From assembly GCA_942493315.1 (NCBI GenBank), contig OW818690.1:1860001-1924000 (forward strand): 64,000 bases of DNA. The letters are read 5' to 3'. A program made the position numbers and the translations under genes. This DNA is from UBA5429 sp942493315. Lineage in GTDB: Bacteria > Bacteroidota > Bacteroidia > Bacteroidales > WCHB1-69. The notes beneath the pieces were generated by a model. That model was not told the DNA's origin. It saw only the letters and a list, made by a program, of their open reading frames with translations, and made no database searches. Below, one piece after another: positions 1 through 8,211 of the stretch (the first letter of the stretch is position 1; every line of letters begins with the position of its first letter).

Positions 1-726
1 GGTGAAAGATCTGTTCTTACTGTTACAAATGCAGTTGGGGACTATTCCTGGAGTACAGGAGCAAATATTCAAGCGATTACAGTCTCACCATCAACTACTA
101 CCGAATTTACTGTAGATGTTACGACTGATATTGGTTGCGTTACAAGAGATACCATTTTAGTTAATGTGAATCCTTCTCCTATTGCCGGTTTTACCCCTAA
201 TCCTCCTCATGTTTATGTAGAAAATGGAGAAGGTCCTGTTAGTTTTGTAAACTATTCACAAATGGCATTTAACTATTATTGGAACTTTGGAGACCAATAT
301 AGTATAGAATCTGATAATATCTCTGATTTGGAATCACCAGCACATATTTACACTAGAGCCGGTAAATATAAAGTTTCCCTTTTGGTTGAAACGGAAGAGG
401 GTTGTACCGATTCAACCAGCAATTTTGTTGTAGTTGAAGTACCTTATTTCTTTTATGCTCCCAATGCATTTACACCTAATAATGATGGAATCAATGACCT
501 ATTCTTCATTGGGGGGGAAGGGATCGATCCCGATAATTTTGAAATGCTGATTTTTAATCGCTTTGGAAACTTAATCTTCAAATCCACTACTCCATTCGAT
601 TATTGGGATGGGAGAACCTCTGACGGATCTTTATCTCCTGCGGGTGCTTATGTCTATTTAATATCAACTTTAGATATGGACGGAAATCCGAAAAGATATG
701 AAGGGACTGTTAACCTGATCAGATAA
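1..726 (+). CDS. T9SS-secreted protein, C-terminal part with PKD-like and gliding-motility sorting domain (5' partial)
   Basis: The frame is open from the first base, so this is the 3' end of a larger gene; the first in-frame ATG at 166 is not the real start. Visible order: a beta-rich repeat with a Cys (bases 1-165), a PKD-like domain (Phe-Gly-Asp core and the segment YTRAGKYKVSLLVETEEGC), then a C-terminal domain beginning PNAFTPNNDGIND and ending YEGTVNLIR. That last domain is the CHU_C / gliding-motility-associated type, used as a type B sorting signal for type IX secretion in Bacteroidota. The product is therefore probably exported to the cell surface; its function cannot be told without the N-terminus. 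The stop is one base from the next start, so the two are likely cotranscribed. Confidence 0.9.
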   Translation, partial: GERSVLTVTNAVGDYSWSTGANIQAITVSPSTTTEFTVDVTTDIGCVTRDTILVNVNPSPIAGFTPNPPHVYVENGEGPVSFVNYSQMAFNYYWNFGDQYSIESDNISDLESPAHIYTRAGKYKVSLLVETEEGCTDSTSNFVVVEVPYFFYAPNAFTPNNDGINDLFFIGGEGIDPDNFEMLIFNRFGNLIFKSTTPFDYWDGRTSDGSLSPAGAYVYLISTLDMDGNPKRYEGTVNLIR

Positions 727-727
727 A

Positions 728-1591
728 ATGAACGAAAAGATAGTTAATTTAAAAAAATATTTTCAATCTTCAAAACTAATCATCGCTGCATTCGTGGCGA
801 TGATTTCGTTATTTGGATGTAAAAGTACTCAACTTATCACTGATAAAAAAAAACTGGATAATAACCCTGTTGTCTCCGATACGACCTTATCTCAGATTCC
901 TGCTCTTGACACTATTCGTCCTCTTCAATATTCAGATATTACAACCATCAATCAATTTCAATATGAATGGATCTCTTATAGAGCTAAAACAAATTATACC
1001 ATCAATGAAAACAATGGAGAGTGTAATCTCTATTTCGTAAATAGAATCGATAGCATCATCTATCTCAACATCAATCTGGCCGGTATTGAAGTGATTAGAA
1101 TGGTTTTAACACCGGATGAGGTGATCTATGTCAATAAATTAAATAAAACGTTTTATAAAGGAGATTTTCTATTATTCCAAAAAATTGCCGGAGTTCCCGT
1201 TACATTTGACATGGTTCAAGCTATTCTGAATGGAAAAGATTTTAAAAATTTTGACTATCCTTTTACCATTTCTGAAGAACCGGATCAAGTAGTCCTTCAA
1301 ACCAATACCAGAAAAGAAAATAACAAAGATCTTTATATTATTCAAAAAATGATTTTAAATAAAGACCTTTTGATGCTTCAAAATTTTATTACAGTGAAGG
1401 CTAACCTTCGCAAACTGATGATGGAATATTCAAACTACCAACCCATAGAAAATAGTTTTTGTTTTCAGGAGATGATATTGGAAACGGCAAATATTAAATT
1501 GAATTTAACATTAAAAAATATCAAATACAATACTCCGGGTCCCACGTACATCCATATTCCTGAAAGTTTTACTCCTGTTGATTTAAAATAA
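728..1591 (+). CDS. DUF4292-type lipoprotein
   Basis: A 287-residue protein with a basic N-terminus, a hydrophobic stretch at about 17-30 and a lipobox SLFGC with the acylated Cys at residue 31. The body is a beta-rich fold with motifs such as YRAKTNYTINENNG and YINLNLAG-like strands, matching what I recall of DUF4292, a Bacteroidota family with a LolB/LolA-like fold. It is expected at the periplasmic side of a membrane, possibly in lipoprotein or envelope biogenesis, but this is family inference. It follows the upstream gene by one base and is followed by queG after one base, so it sits in a tight operon. Confidence 0.8.
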   Translation: MNEKIVNLKKYFQSSKLIIAAFVAMISLFGCKSTQLITDKKKLDNNPVVSDTTLSQIPALDTIRPLQYSDITTINQFQYEWISYRAKTNYTINENNGECNLYFVNRIDSIIYLNINLAGIEVIRMVLTPDEVIYVNKLNKTFYKGDFLLFQKIAGVPVTFDMVQAILNGKDFKNFDYPFTISEEPDQVVLQTNTRKENNKDLYIIQKMILNKDLLMLQNFITVKANLRKLMMEYSNYQPIENSFCFQEMILETANIKLNLTLKNIKYNTPGPTYIHIPESFTPVDLK

Positions 1592-1592
1592 T

Positions 1593-2507
1593 ATGATCCC
1601 ATTATCTAACCAATCAATCAAAAAAGAAGCTCAGAATTGTGACTTTACATTTTGTGGAATTGCTGAACCGGATTCTTTTACGATGGAAAAGATCTGGTTT
1701 GAAAATGCGATTAAAAATGGATTTCATGCCAATATGGGCTATTTGGAAAGAGATATTGATGCCCGCTTTAATCCCGAACATCTATTGCCAAATTGCAAGT
1801 CCGTTGTTGTATTGTTGTTCAACTATTTTACAGGGAAAACAATAAACTCTTCTTACAGAATCTCAAAATATGCTTTTGTTCAGGATTATCACCACTTAGT
1901 TTCAAATCAAATCGAAAAAATGGTGGCAAAATTGAAATCTAATGGGGCTCAGTTTAATTATACTATTTCCGTGGATTCCGGCAAAATTTCAGAAAAAAAT
2001 TGGGCCATTAAAGCAGGATTGGGAAATTATGGAAAAAATGGACTTTTACTTACTCCAAAAGGTTCCTATTTTTTTATCGGACTGCTCCTTTTAGATCAAA
2101 AAATGGATTTTTATGATCAAAATGAATTGAATCCAATACATTCTTGTGGAAATTGTACCTTATGTATCGATCATTGTCCTACCAAAGCAATCGTAAAACC
2201 TTATGTGATTGATGCAAAACGGTGTTTGTCTTATCAAACATTGTCAAATAAAACACCTGATTATGATGTAGTTAAGGAGCATCCCTGGATATATGGCTGT
2301 GATGTTTGCCAGGAAGTGTGTCCTAAAAATAAAAAATCGGAGGTCAATCCTTATGCGGTAACCAATTCTTCCCTATTTTTGCACTTTCAAGATTCTGATT
2401 TTGAAAATTTAACCAAAGAAGCGTTTGATCACTATTTTTCTAATACATCTATAGGATCAAAAGGGTATGAAAAATTGTTGCAATTTATAAAAAATAGACA
2501 AAAATGA
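1593..2507 (+). CDS. queG: epoxyqueuosine reductase
   Basis: QueG reduces epoxyqueuosine to queuosine in the last step of tRNA wobble-base modification, using cobalamin and two [4Fe-4S] clusters. The 304-residue protein has the N-terminal QueG domain, the active-site-region sequence VDSGKISEKNWAIKAG (about 128-143), and a ferredoxin-like domain with CGNCTLCIDHCPTKAI and CDVCQEVCPKNKK. Length is typical of the Bacteroidota form without the C-terminal HEAT repeat. The last codons overlap the next gene in an ATGA junction, which suggests translational coupling with the isomerase gene. Confidence 0.92.
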   Translation: MIPLSNQSIKKEAQNCDFTFCGIAEPDSFTMEKIWFENAIKNGFHANMGYLERDIDARFNPEHLLPNCKSVVVLLFNYFTGKTINSSYRISKYAFVQDYHHLVSNQIEKMVAKLKSNGAQFNYTISVDSGKISEKNWAIKAGLGNYGKNGLLLTPKGSYFFIGLLLLDQKMDFYDQNELNPIHSCGNCTLCIDHCPTKAIVKPYVIDAKRCLSYQTLSNKTPDYDVVKEHPWIYGCDVCQEVCPKNKKSEVNPYAVTNSSLFLHFQDSDFENLTKEAFDHYFSNTSIGSKGYEKLLQFIKNRQK

Positions 2508-3463
2508 GTGGTATGATCGAAAGGGCAAAACAGGTACTTCAAGAGGAAGCTGATGCTATTATTCGTATGAAAGAACTTATAAATGAGGATTTTGTAAAAA
2601 GTTTAGATCTTATTTTAAATGCAAAAGGACGCATCATTGTTACCGGAATTGGGAAAAGTGCCATCATTGGACAAAAGATAGTGGCTACTTTTAATTCCAC
2701 AGGAACACCAGCTATTTTTATGCATGCTGCTGAAGCGATTCATGGGGACTTAGGTATTATTCAACCGGATGATGTTGTTTTATGTCTATCAAAAAGTGGA
2801 AATACTCCCGAAATATCCGTTTTGATGCCCTATTTTAAATTGAGTGGCAATAAAATAATTGCAATTGTAGGTGATTCCAACTCTTTTTTAGCACAAGAAG
2901 CTGATTTTGTTTTGGATTGTTCTATAGAAAAAGAAGCTTGTCCTAATAATCTTGCCCCTACTTGTAGTTCTACTGCTCAATTGGTATTGGGAGATGCATT
3001 GGCGAGTTGCTTGATTGAACTTCGGGGGTTTACCTCTCAGGATTTTGCCAAATACCATCCCGGTGGAATGTTGGGAAAAAGATTGTATACCAAAGTGAAA
3101 GATTTGTATCGTTTTAATGAAAAACCTATGGTTTATCGTCATTCTCTAATGCCGGACGTCATTCTTGAAATTTCAGGTAAACGACTCGGCATTACAGCTG
3201 TAATTGATGACAATCAAGTGGTTGGTTGTATCACTGATGGTGATTTAAGAAGAATGTTGGAGAAACATACCGATTATTCAAATTTAACCGCTCAAGAAGT
3301 GATGTCTGCCAATCCTAAAACATTAACAGAAGATGTTCTAGCAGTGGAAGCTCTTGAATTAATGAAAAAGAAAAATATTACCAGTGTTTTTGTAGTGGAT
3401 CATAATAGTCACTATTTAGGCGTATTACATTTACACGATATTATAAAAGAGGGAATTTACTAA
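2504..3463 (+). CDS. kdsD: arabinose-5-phosphate isomerase (KdsD/KpsF/GutQ family)
   Basis: Interconverts ribulose 5-phosphate and arabinose 5-phosphate, the first step to the lipopolysaccharide sugar Kdo. A 319-residue protein with an N-terminal SIS domain (TGIGKSAIIGQKI at about 48-60, SKSGNTPEIS at about 96-105, TCSSTAQLVLGDAL, HPGGMLGKRL) and two C-terminal CBS domains (from about residue 200). This SIS-CBS-CBS order and length are the family norm. The start overlaps the queG stop by four bases. Which of several paralogous roles it has (Kdo or capsule) cannot be read from sequence. Confidence 0.92.
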   Translation: MSGMIERAKQVLQEEADAIIRMKELINEDFVKSLDLILNAKGRIIVTGIGKSAIIGQKIVATFNSTGTPAIFMHAAEAIHGDLGIIQPDDVVLCLSKSGNTPEISVLMPYFKLSGNKIIAIVGDSNSFLAQEADFVLDCSIEKEACPNNLAPTCSSTAQLVLGDALASCLIELRGFTSQDFAKYHPGGMLGKRLYTKVKDLYRFNEKPMVYRHSLMPDVILEISGKRLGITAVIDDNQVVGCITDGDLRRMLEKHTDYSNLTAQEVMSANPKTLTEDVLAVEALELMKKKNITSVFVVDHNSHYLGVLHLHDIIKEGIY

Positions 3464-3501
3464 TTCCTGAAACCACTTAACCCCATAAAATTGAGGATTT
3501 A

Positions 3502-4554
3502 ATGAAAGAAGACTTACTAGATGAAATTCCCGGAAACGAGGAAAAGGATGAATTATATGAACATTTTAATTTTGAGGTAGATAGAGGGCAAAGCTTGACT
3601 CGAATGGATAAGTATTTGATGGGTTTAATTCCCAATACTTCCAGAAATAAAATCCAGAATGCCGTACAAGCCAATTGTATTTTGGTGAATGGAAAACCTG
3701 AGAAATCAAATTATAAAGTGAAACCTTTAGATCAAATTTCAGTATTGATGCCTAATCCGCCTCGGGATATTGAGATTATCGCAGAAGATATCCCTTTGAA
3801 TGTGGTATATGAAGATGATGATGTTATTTTGATCAATAAAGAAGCAGGACTTGTAGTGCATCCCGGTTACGGAAACTACACCGGGACTTTAGTGAATGCT
3901 TTAATGTACCGTTTTATGGATCAGAAAACCAAAAGTGGTGAAGAGATGAAACCCTATTTAGTTCATCGAATCGATAAAAATACTTCAGGAATCATTATTG
4001 TTGCCAAAAACGAATGGGCACAAATCCATTTGGCAAAACAGTTTTTTAATCACACCATTGATCGGAAATATTATGCATTGGTTTGGGGCGATTTCAAAGA
4101 AGAGGAGGGAACTATCAATGTACATGTGGGTAGAAATCCCAAAGACCGATTGGTGATGACCACCTTCCCCGAAGGGGAATTGGGCAGACATGCAATTACC
4201 CATTGGAAAGTGGTTGAACGTTTTGGTTATGTTACTTTGGTCGAGTGTATTCTCGAAACCGGCAGAACGCATCAAATTAGAGTTCACATGAAATCATTAG
4301 GTCACCCTCTTTTTAATGATACCACTTACGGTGGAAATGAAATTTTAAAAGGGACAACCTTTTCAAAATATAAACAATATATTCATAATTGTTTTGAAAT
4401 TATTCCCAGACAAGCTCTTCATGCTAAACAGTTAGGGTTTATTCATCCGACGACTGAACAATATATGTTTTTTGATTCTGAATTACCATCAGATATGAGT
4501 ACAGTAATTGAAAAATGGCGGGCATATTCTAAGTATAAGGAGATTGAGGAGTAA
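3502..4554 (+). CDS. RluD/RluA-family 23S rRNA pseudouridine synthase
   Basis: A 350-residue RNA-modifying enzyme. An S4 RNA-binding domain lies at about 30-90 (SLTRMDKYLMGLI, ANCILVNGKPEKSNYKV), followed by the catalytic domain with the motif HRIDKNTSGIIIVAK, in which Asp158 is the expected nucleophile, and the later motif ETGRTHQIRVHMKSLGHPLFND. The family consensus is HRLDxxTSG; the Ile and Asn variants are mild. The acidic N-terminal extension of about 25 residues is usual in Bacteroidota. The S4 domain favours RluD or RluC over RluA, but the exact target uridines are not decidable here. Confidence 0.9.
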   Translation: MKEDLLDEIPGNEEKDELYEHFNFEVDRGQSLTRMDKYLMGLIPNTSRNKIQNAVQANCILVNGKPEKSNYKVKPLDQISVLMPNPPRDIEIIAEDIPLNVVYEDDDVILINKEAGLVVHPGYGNYTGTLVNALMYRFMDQKTKSGEEMKPYLVHRIDKNTSGIIIVAKNEWAQIHLAKQFFNHTIDRKYYALVWGDFKEEEGTINVHVGRNPKDRLVMTTFPEGELGRHAITHWKVVERFGYVTLVECILETGRTHQIRVHMKSLGHPLFNDTTYGGNEILKGTTFSKYKQYIHNCFEIIPRQALHAKQLGFIHPTTEQYMFFDSELPSDMSTVIEKWRAYSKYKEIEE

Positions 4555-4630
4555 TAAGCTAATTGGGCTAAAGGCGAAGGGCGAAGGGCTAATGTGATAA
4601 TAAGCTAATAAGCTAATGTGCTAATTTGTT
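4555..4630. repeat. short-word intergenic repeat (gctaataagctaatgtgataa type)
   Basis: After the pseudouridine synthase stop there is a run of the words aagctaatgtg, ggcgaagggc and aagctaataagc. The same words return at 13890-13930, 32540-32560 and 34205-34270, so this is a dispersed low-complexity family, not a local accident. No ORF or stable hairpin is seen in it. Confidence 0.6.
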
Positions 4631-4658
4631 TTTATTTTTTTTGAAATAATAAAATGAA

Positions 4659-4666
4659 TATTTTTG
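4659..4666 (+). promoter_or_regulatory. minus-7 box for the L,D-transpeptidase-like gene
   Basis: The sequence TATTTTTG fits the Bacteroidota minus-7 consensus TAnnTTTG and lies about 24 bases before the ATG at 4690. A TTTG at 4640-4643 could be the minus-33 element, but its spacing of 15 bases is short. Call rests on the consensus only. Confidence 0.45.
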
Positions 4667-4689
4667 GAGTTCTATTTTTTGATTAAATA

Positions 4690-5352
4690 ATGAGAATTTC
4701 TGATATGAATCTTTTTAAAACAGTAGTACTTTTATTTTTTTCTTTATTTTTGGTAGTTTTCGGTGACTCTTCCGGAATTATATCTCAAAATCAAGATTCA
4801 GGATTTTTATCAAAACCTACATTAAATTTAGCTACAACCAGAGAAAAGGCAAGACAGGCATTAGAGTTTTGTAAGAAAAATAAAATGGATACCACCATTT
4901 GTATTTTAATCGATATGAGTCTCCATTCCGGTATCAAAAGGTTTATAGTATGGGATTTTAAAAACGATACCATTCAACACCTTTTTTTAGTGGGACACGG
5001 GTGCTGTGATAACATGTGGAGTTATGATCAGTCTAAGGATTCCCCCCAATTTAGTAATGTTGATGGAAGTCATTGCTCCTCATTGGGGAAATACAGATTA
5101 GGGAAACGGGGATACAGCAACTGGGGAGTGCACATCAATTATCAAATGCATGGTTTGGAAAGTAGCAACAGCAATGCCAATAAAAGATTGATCTGTTTTC
5201 ATTCCTGGGAAGTTGTATCCGATTCGGAAGTGTATCCGGACGGCACACCGGAAGGGTGGGGGTGTCCTACAATTTCAAATAATAGCTTCAAATTGGTAGA
5301 TCCGATCCTTCAAAAAACAAACTTGCCCGTGTTAATGTGGATTTATCAGTAA
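4690..5352 (+). CDS. murein L,D-transpeptidase catalytic-domain family protein
   Basis: A 220-residue exported protein with a hydrophobic N-terminal segment (about 8-25). The C-terminal half shows the pattern of the YkuD-like family PF13645: the strands FIVWDFKNDTIQHLFLVGHG, then FHSWEVVSDSE with His171 and EGWGCPTIS with Cys192 as the probable catalytic pair (family motif HxxxxG...SxGCP-like). Such proteins act on peptidoglycan stem peptides in the periplasm. The start at 4690 is followed by a second Met at codon 6, which is also possible. It stands alone between repeat tracts. Confidence 0.8.
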   Translation: MRISDMNLFKTVVLLFFSLFLVVFGDSSGIISQNQDSGFLSKPTLNLATTREKARQALEFCKKNKMDTTICILIDMSLHSGIKRFIVWDFKNDTIQHLFLVGHGCCDNMWSYDQSKDSPQFSNVDGSHCSSLGKYRLGKRGYSNWGVHINYQMHGLESSNSNANKRLICFHSWEVVSDSEVYPDGTPEGWGCPTISNNSFKLVDPILQKTNLPVLMWIYQ

Positions 5353-5530
5353 CAGGTTTGTTTAAGGTTTAAAGGTTTAAGGTTTAAAGGTTTTGGGTTT
5401 TGGGTTTAAGGTTTCAGGTAACAGGTTTCAGGTAACAGGTTTCAGGTAACAGGTTTCAGGTTTCAGTTCAACCTTTCAACTTTCAACAGCGCAGTGTTCA
5501 ACCATTCAACAAACTTATCTGTGGTCATCT
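5353..5530. repeat. ggtttaagg / ggtttcaggtaaca short-word repeat
   Basis: The 3' flank of the transpeptidase gene is a run of ggtttaagg and ggtttcaggtaaca units, closing with ttcaacctttcaactttcaacagcgcag. The first words are roughly the reverse of those in the last part, so the tract could fold on itself. Similar text is found at 7820-8120 and 32580-32661. Confidence 0.65.
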
Positions 5531-5596
5531 GTTCAATCAGCGTCATCAGTGTGCTATTTTGGTTCTTTCTCGATTAGGTTATGTGTTTTGATCATA

Positions 5597-6418
5597 CTAT
5601 TTGAATTTTAATTCTCTTCTTTCAGAATCTAACCCTTGCCATTTATAATCACGATAATACCATTTACCATTTTTCTTTTCTAAAAACCCCGGGATTTTGA
5701 TGGTTGCATTTTTCTCTTCAAATGATTCATAACAAACATAAATAGTAAATGATAGCAATTCTTTCCATTGATTATTTTTATAAGAAAAAATTCTACAAAT
5801 ATCTGTACAACCTGCAAACCTAATATCATTATTTACAACCGCAATATCATCTTTATGATCAGAATTAACATCACCAACGTTTATCAAATAAGCAATTCCG
5901 GTAATCTGGCAATAATTTTTATAGCTTAAATTCAAAGTTTTAATGCATGGGTTATTTGAAATAAGCATTAACCTTGGGTCAGCATTACAAATTAATGATA
6001 TTAATGTGTCCCAGATAAACATATCTTCTTCAAAATCTTCATGATTCTTAGAAACATCCGATAATTTGACGTTTTTAATATCATAACTATTGCATGTTTC
6101 TTTATGCGTTTTCAAACTAATATAACTTTCAGTCAATGTATCTAATTGTAATGAATCATAGAAAGTTCCAACGATAGATAATCTTTTATCGAATACAGGT
6201 ACAAATTTTATATCCTTAAATTTTAACATCAATCTTTGTTTAGATTTTTCTAATCTTAAGGAATCTGCTATTTTTAATGAGTCTGGATTTGTTCTGTTGC
6301 TGATTTTTTTTATTGTATCAGCAGATGTCATCGATGTTTGCTTGTGATTTTGAGAAGTTTCACAAGACATAATACAAATCAGAGTTAAAAGTGATATGAA
6401 GTAAATTGTTTGTTTCAT
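5597..6418 (-). CDS. hypothetical lipoprotein
   Basis: I do not recognise a named family. The 273-residue protein starts MKQTIYFISLLTLICIMSC, a lipoprotein signal peptide with the acylated Cys at residue 19, then a Ser/Thr-rich, Lys-rich linker to about residue 65. The rest contains VGDVNSDHKDDIAVVNND, an FG-GAP/VCBS-like or EF-hand-like Asp-rich loop, and two Cys in FAGCTDICRIF. Likely attached to a membrane in the periplasm or at the surface. It is convergent with the transpeptidase gene and not clearly in an operon. Confidence 0.75.
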   Translation of the reverse strand: MKQTIYFISLLTLICIMSCETSQNHKQTSMTSADTIKKISNRTNPDSLKIADSLRLEKSKQRLMLKFKDIKFVPVFDKRLSIVGTFYDSLQLDTLTESYISLKTHKETCNSYDIKNVKLSDVSKNHEDFEEDMFIWDTLISLICNADPRLMLISNNPCIKTLNLSYKNYCQITGIAYLINVGDVNSDHKDDIAVVNNDIRFAGCTDICRIFSYKNNQWKELLSFTIYVCYESFEEKNATIKIPGFLEKKNGKWYYRDYKWQGLDSERRELKFK

Positions 6419-6478
6419 TTTTTTATTCTGTTTTAAGATAAAGCAGATTTTGTTTTGGTGTTTCTTATTTGTGAGGCT

Positions 6479-7345
6479 TTATTCAGTTATTAATTCTTTT
6501 ACTTTTTGTTCTAGTGCTTTTTTGTCGGGTAGGTATAGCTGATTCATTTGTCCAATATCTTGATGTTTAAGATGCTTTGTTTTCAAATCAATTAACACGA
6601 AACATTTGAGGATTCTATGATAAAAAACTAGATCAACATAGTAATGGTCATTGTCTAATGTAATTCGATATTGCCTGCTTATAAATGAAAAGCCTTTACC
6701 TAATTCAAGCAAAAATGTTTGAAGATGGTCAATGATTTTTTGTTCTAACTTACTTTCAGACATTCTTATTTCTTCTTTGATTTGAAGAAATTCAAGTATA
6801 TAAGGGTCTTTCAAAATATCTTTTGGTTCTGATACAACAAGACCTTTCTGCGATAGTTTCAAAATTCCACTTTTATCTTTACTCATGGACAATCTCTCAA
6901 ATAATGATGAACTTATTTGCCTTTTTAATTCACGAACACTCCAATTTTCATTGACTGCTTGTTTTTCATAAATGCTTCTTGAAAGGTCGTCTGAAACACC
7001 TAATAATTCTGCATAATGTGTCCACGTCAATTTTCCAGTCACTGATTGGAAAATTTGATATTTTAAATAAAATTGCCTCATCAAATAAATATTGCTTTTA
7101 CTAAATCCTTTTCCAAATCTTGATTTTAAATCTTTAGAAAGGTTTGTCAACAGTGAACTACCATATTCTGCTTTTTCGTTTCCATGTTGCTCATATTCAA
7201 CAATGTATTTGTCAATCTCCCAATTTACTGTTAGCAACTCATTATTTACAGCTTGAATGGCTCTTAATCGCGAAGTCGCAATTGTATTTCCTATTGAATC
7301 AATAAGTTTTTGATATATTTCAATGTTTTGAATCTTATCAGTCAT
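6479..7345 (-). CDS. PDDEXK nuclease-domain protein (YhcG/DUF1016 family), internally shortened
   Basis: The N-terminal DUF1016 domain is clear (ATSRLRAIQAVNNELLTVNW, YGSSLLTNLSKDLKSRFGKGFS, LTWTHYAELLGV, NENWSVRELKRQISSSLFERL). The C-terminal nuclease core keeps DNDHYYVDLVFYHRILKCF and LIDLKT. From memory of the family, about 45-50 residues normally separate GQM from the final (Y)xxYLP segment; here GQMN is joined directly to QLYLPDKKAL, so this copy appears to carry an in-frame deletion of the last part of the nuclease fold. Start chosen at MTDKIQ; the longer version from 7363 adds six unlikely residues. Family members occur beside restriction systems and on mobile DNA, but no partner is seen here. 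Confidence 0.85.
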   Translation of the reverse strand: MTDKIQNIEIYQKLIDSIGNTIATSRLRAIQAVNNELLTVNWEIDKYIVEYEQHGNEKAEYGSSLLTNLSKDLKSRFGKGFSKSNIYLMRQFYLKYQIFQSVTGKLTWTHYAELLGVSDDLSRSIYEKQAVNENWSVRELKRQISSSLFERLSMSKDKSGILKLSQKGLVVSEPKDILKDPYILEFLQIKEEIRMSESKLEQKIIDHLQTFLLELGKGFSFISRQYRITLDNDHYYVDLVFYHRILKCFVLIDLKTKHLKHQDIGQMNQLYLPDKKALEQKVKELITE

Positions 7346-7514
7346 AATTATTATTTTCAGCAAAAATACAAAATCAAATCAAAGTAGCATTTTTATATAG
7401 AAGATTTTTTTAGAATTCATAGAGTTTTGCCATCCAAAGGTATTGTCAATCAATTTTCATTATTTCCCCTGTGTTAATTTAATAATTTCGCCATTTTATC
7501 CAATATCCATCTTT

Positions 7515-7616
7515 CTATTGTGTTGCATATTCAATGCCTGCTTTTGTTCTGTCAGACTGTGAACAAGCGATAAGAGTTGATGCAAAAATCGTAATGATCA
7601 AAACAATATTTCTCAT
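7515..7616 (-). CDS. small lipoprotein-like ORF (33 aa)
   Basis: Translation gives a signal-like sequence MRNIVLIITIFASTLIAC with a lipobox Cys at residue 18, followed by only 15 residues (SQSDRTKAGIEYATQ) and a stop. It resembles entericidin-like small lipoproteins or the surviving signal peptide of a lost lipoprotein gene. Codon content is plausible but the length gives little statistical support, and no promoter box was identified with confidence. Confidence 0.4.
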   Translation of the reverse strand: MRNIVLIITIFASTLIACSQSDRTKAGIEYATQ

Positions 7617-7734
7617 ATTTTGTAGGGGTTTTTGTGAATGATTATCATTTTATAGATTCTTATTTTCGATGGCAAATATATATATTTTTAGAAAACAAAG
7701 TCAAAATACTATTTTTGATTTTTTTAATTAGTTT

Positions 7735-8150
7735 CACAGTGTTTCACAGTGTTATAAGGTGTATCACAGTGTTTTAACTTTAACATAGGAACTGAATAGC
7801 ACACAGATGACACTGATTATTCTTGTTTAAGGTTTAAGGGTTTAAGGTTGAAAGGTTTAAGGGTTTAAGGTTTTGGGCTTTGGGTTTAAGGTTTGTGGTT
7901 TAAGGTATAAAGGTTTAAGGTTTAACGATATTTCAACTTTCAACTTTAAACAGCGCAGCGTTAAACCATTCATCAGAGAAGCGTTCAACCTTTCAACTTT
8001 CAACCTTTCAACAGCGTAGCGTTCAACCTTTCAACTTTCAACTTTAAACAGCGCAGCGTTCAACCTTTCAACCTTCAACAGCGCAGCGTTCAACCTTTCA
8101 ACCTTCAACAGCGCAGCGTTCAACTTTAAACTGCGCAATCCGAAGTCCGT
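7735..8150. repeat. short-word repeat block: cacagtgtt, ggtttaagg, and ttcaacctttcaacagcgcagcg units
   Basis: Three sub-blocks: three copies of cacagtgtt at about 7735-7775; ggtttaagg words at 7826-7925; then repeated ttcaac-ctttcaac-agcgcagcg units up to about 8130. A frame across the last block would encode the repeated peptide LNAALLKVER, which mirrors the DNA repeat and is not a gene. Except for these repeats nothing is seen between 7617 and 8155. Confidence 0.7.
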
Positions 8151-8155
8151 AGTCC

Positions 8156-8193
8156 AAAAAAAAGGGTGATAACTTGCGCTATCACCCTTTTTT
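8156..8193 (-). terminator. intrinsic terminator of the hydrogenase operon
   Basis: An 8-bp perfect stem (gggtgata at 8164-8171 with tatcaccc at 8180-8187), an 8-base loop and a run of eight T on the reverse strand (8156-8163) lie 20-55 bases beyond the stop of the last hydrogenase gene. Confidence 0.9.
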
Positions 8194-8211
8194 ATTAGAA
8201 TTTTAAGTTGA

